A stretch of DNA of 14,834 bases, taken from positions 1 to 14,834 of the forward strand of contig CBFGSB010000070.1 in assembly GCA_965651325.1 (NCBI GenBank), written 5' to 3'. The stretch is from IDS-8 sp965651325 (lineage in GTDB: Bacteria; Pseudomonadota; Gammaproteobacteria; Steroidobacterales; Woeseiaceae). The translations under genes and the position numbers were made by a program. Shown here one piece after another: positions 14,784 through 14,834 of this stretch. The notes beneath the pieces are model-generated. The model made no database searches. It worked only from the letters and a program-made list of their open reading frames with translations, and had not been told where the DNA came from. The stretch's first letter is position 1. Every line of letters starts with the position of its first letter.

Positions 14784-14834
14784 CCGGCGAATTCGTCCGA
14801 AATTGGCGCCATTGGGGCGCTTAATCGCGGCATT
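14752..14834. other. Possible edge of a repeat or mobile element
   Basis: TAGGGGTCGGACC (14752-14764) contains the symmetric core GGTC-G-GACC. It resembles the TAGGGGTC-x-GACCCC ends I associate with REP-type or transposon-linked repeats, from memory and not by search. The 51 bases after the oxidoreductase stop contain a weak stem (GCGCC/GGCGC, about 14806-14820) and no gene. The window ends before the nature of this stretch can be decided. Confidence 0.25.

Noticed and set aside
1..14834. CRISPR array, tRNA or rRNA genes
   Set aside because: No regularly spaced repeats and no cloverleaf or rRNA-like segments were seen by eye on either strand.

Overview
The window is GC-rich (roughly 65% by eye) and comes from a Gram-negative bacterium. 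It encodes a large TonB-dependent outer-membrane receptor, several probable lipoproteins and a twin-arginine signal peptide. The mix of TonB receptor, flavin-dependent halogenase, CocE/NonD hydrolase, sulfotransferase and BepA-like M48 protease suggests a gammaproteobacterium, perhaps of the Woeseiaceae/Steroidobacter/Xanthomonadales type. That placement is an inference from gene content, not a sequence match.

Layout from left to right: (1) the 3' part of an NhaC-type Na+/H+ antiporter gene, cut by the window edge; (2) two short genes of unknown function, one very acidic and one basic, the first behind a plausible sigma-70 promoter that overlaps a perfect 7-bp inverted repeat; (3) a 695-aa CocE/NonD serine hydrolase, probably a lipoprotein; (4) a convergent sulfotransferase gene on the minus strand; (5) a flavin-dependent tryptophan-halogenase-family gene divergent from the sulfotransferase, starting at TTG; (6) a structured leader and a 1012-aa TonB-dependent receptor, closed by a strong nested hairpin; (7) an ApbE-type FAD:protein FMN transferase lipoprotein; (8) a 60-bp near-complete palindrome with 17-18 bp arms; (9) a BepA-like M48 metalloprotease with a TPR-like region, behind its own TATAAT promoter; (10) a Tat-exported FAD-dependent oxidoreductase of the amine-oxidase / spermidine-dehydrogenase kind. 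The last bases, from about 14752, look like the edge of a repeat or mobile element.

How the genes may work together: the hydrolase, sulfotransferase, halogenase and receptor sit side by side. Halogenase genes of this family are known to occur next to TonB receptors. The receptor may import a compound too large for porins, the surface or periplasmic hydrolase may cut ester or amide bonds, and the halogenase and sulfotransferase may modify an aromatic or hydroxylated product. This is a hypothesis from adjacency. The ApbE, M48 and oxidoreductase genes look like separate envelope functions: flavinylation, outer-membrane protein quality control and periplasmic amine oxidation.

No tRNA, rRNA, CRISPR array or intact insertion sequence was seen. 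No gene-free stretch exceeds 300 bases; the longest (915-1174) holds hairpins, an operator-like repeat and a promoter.
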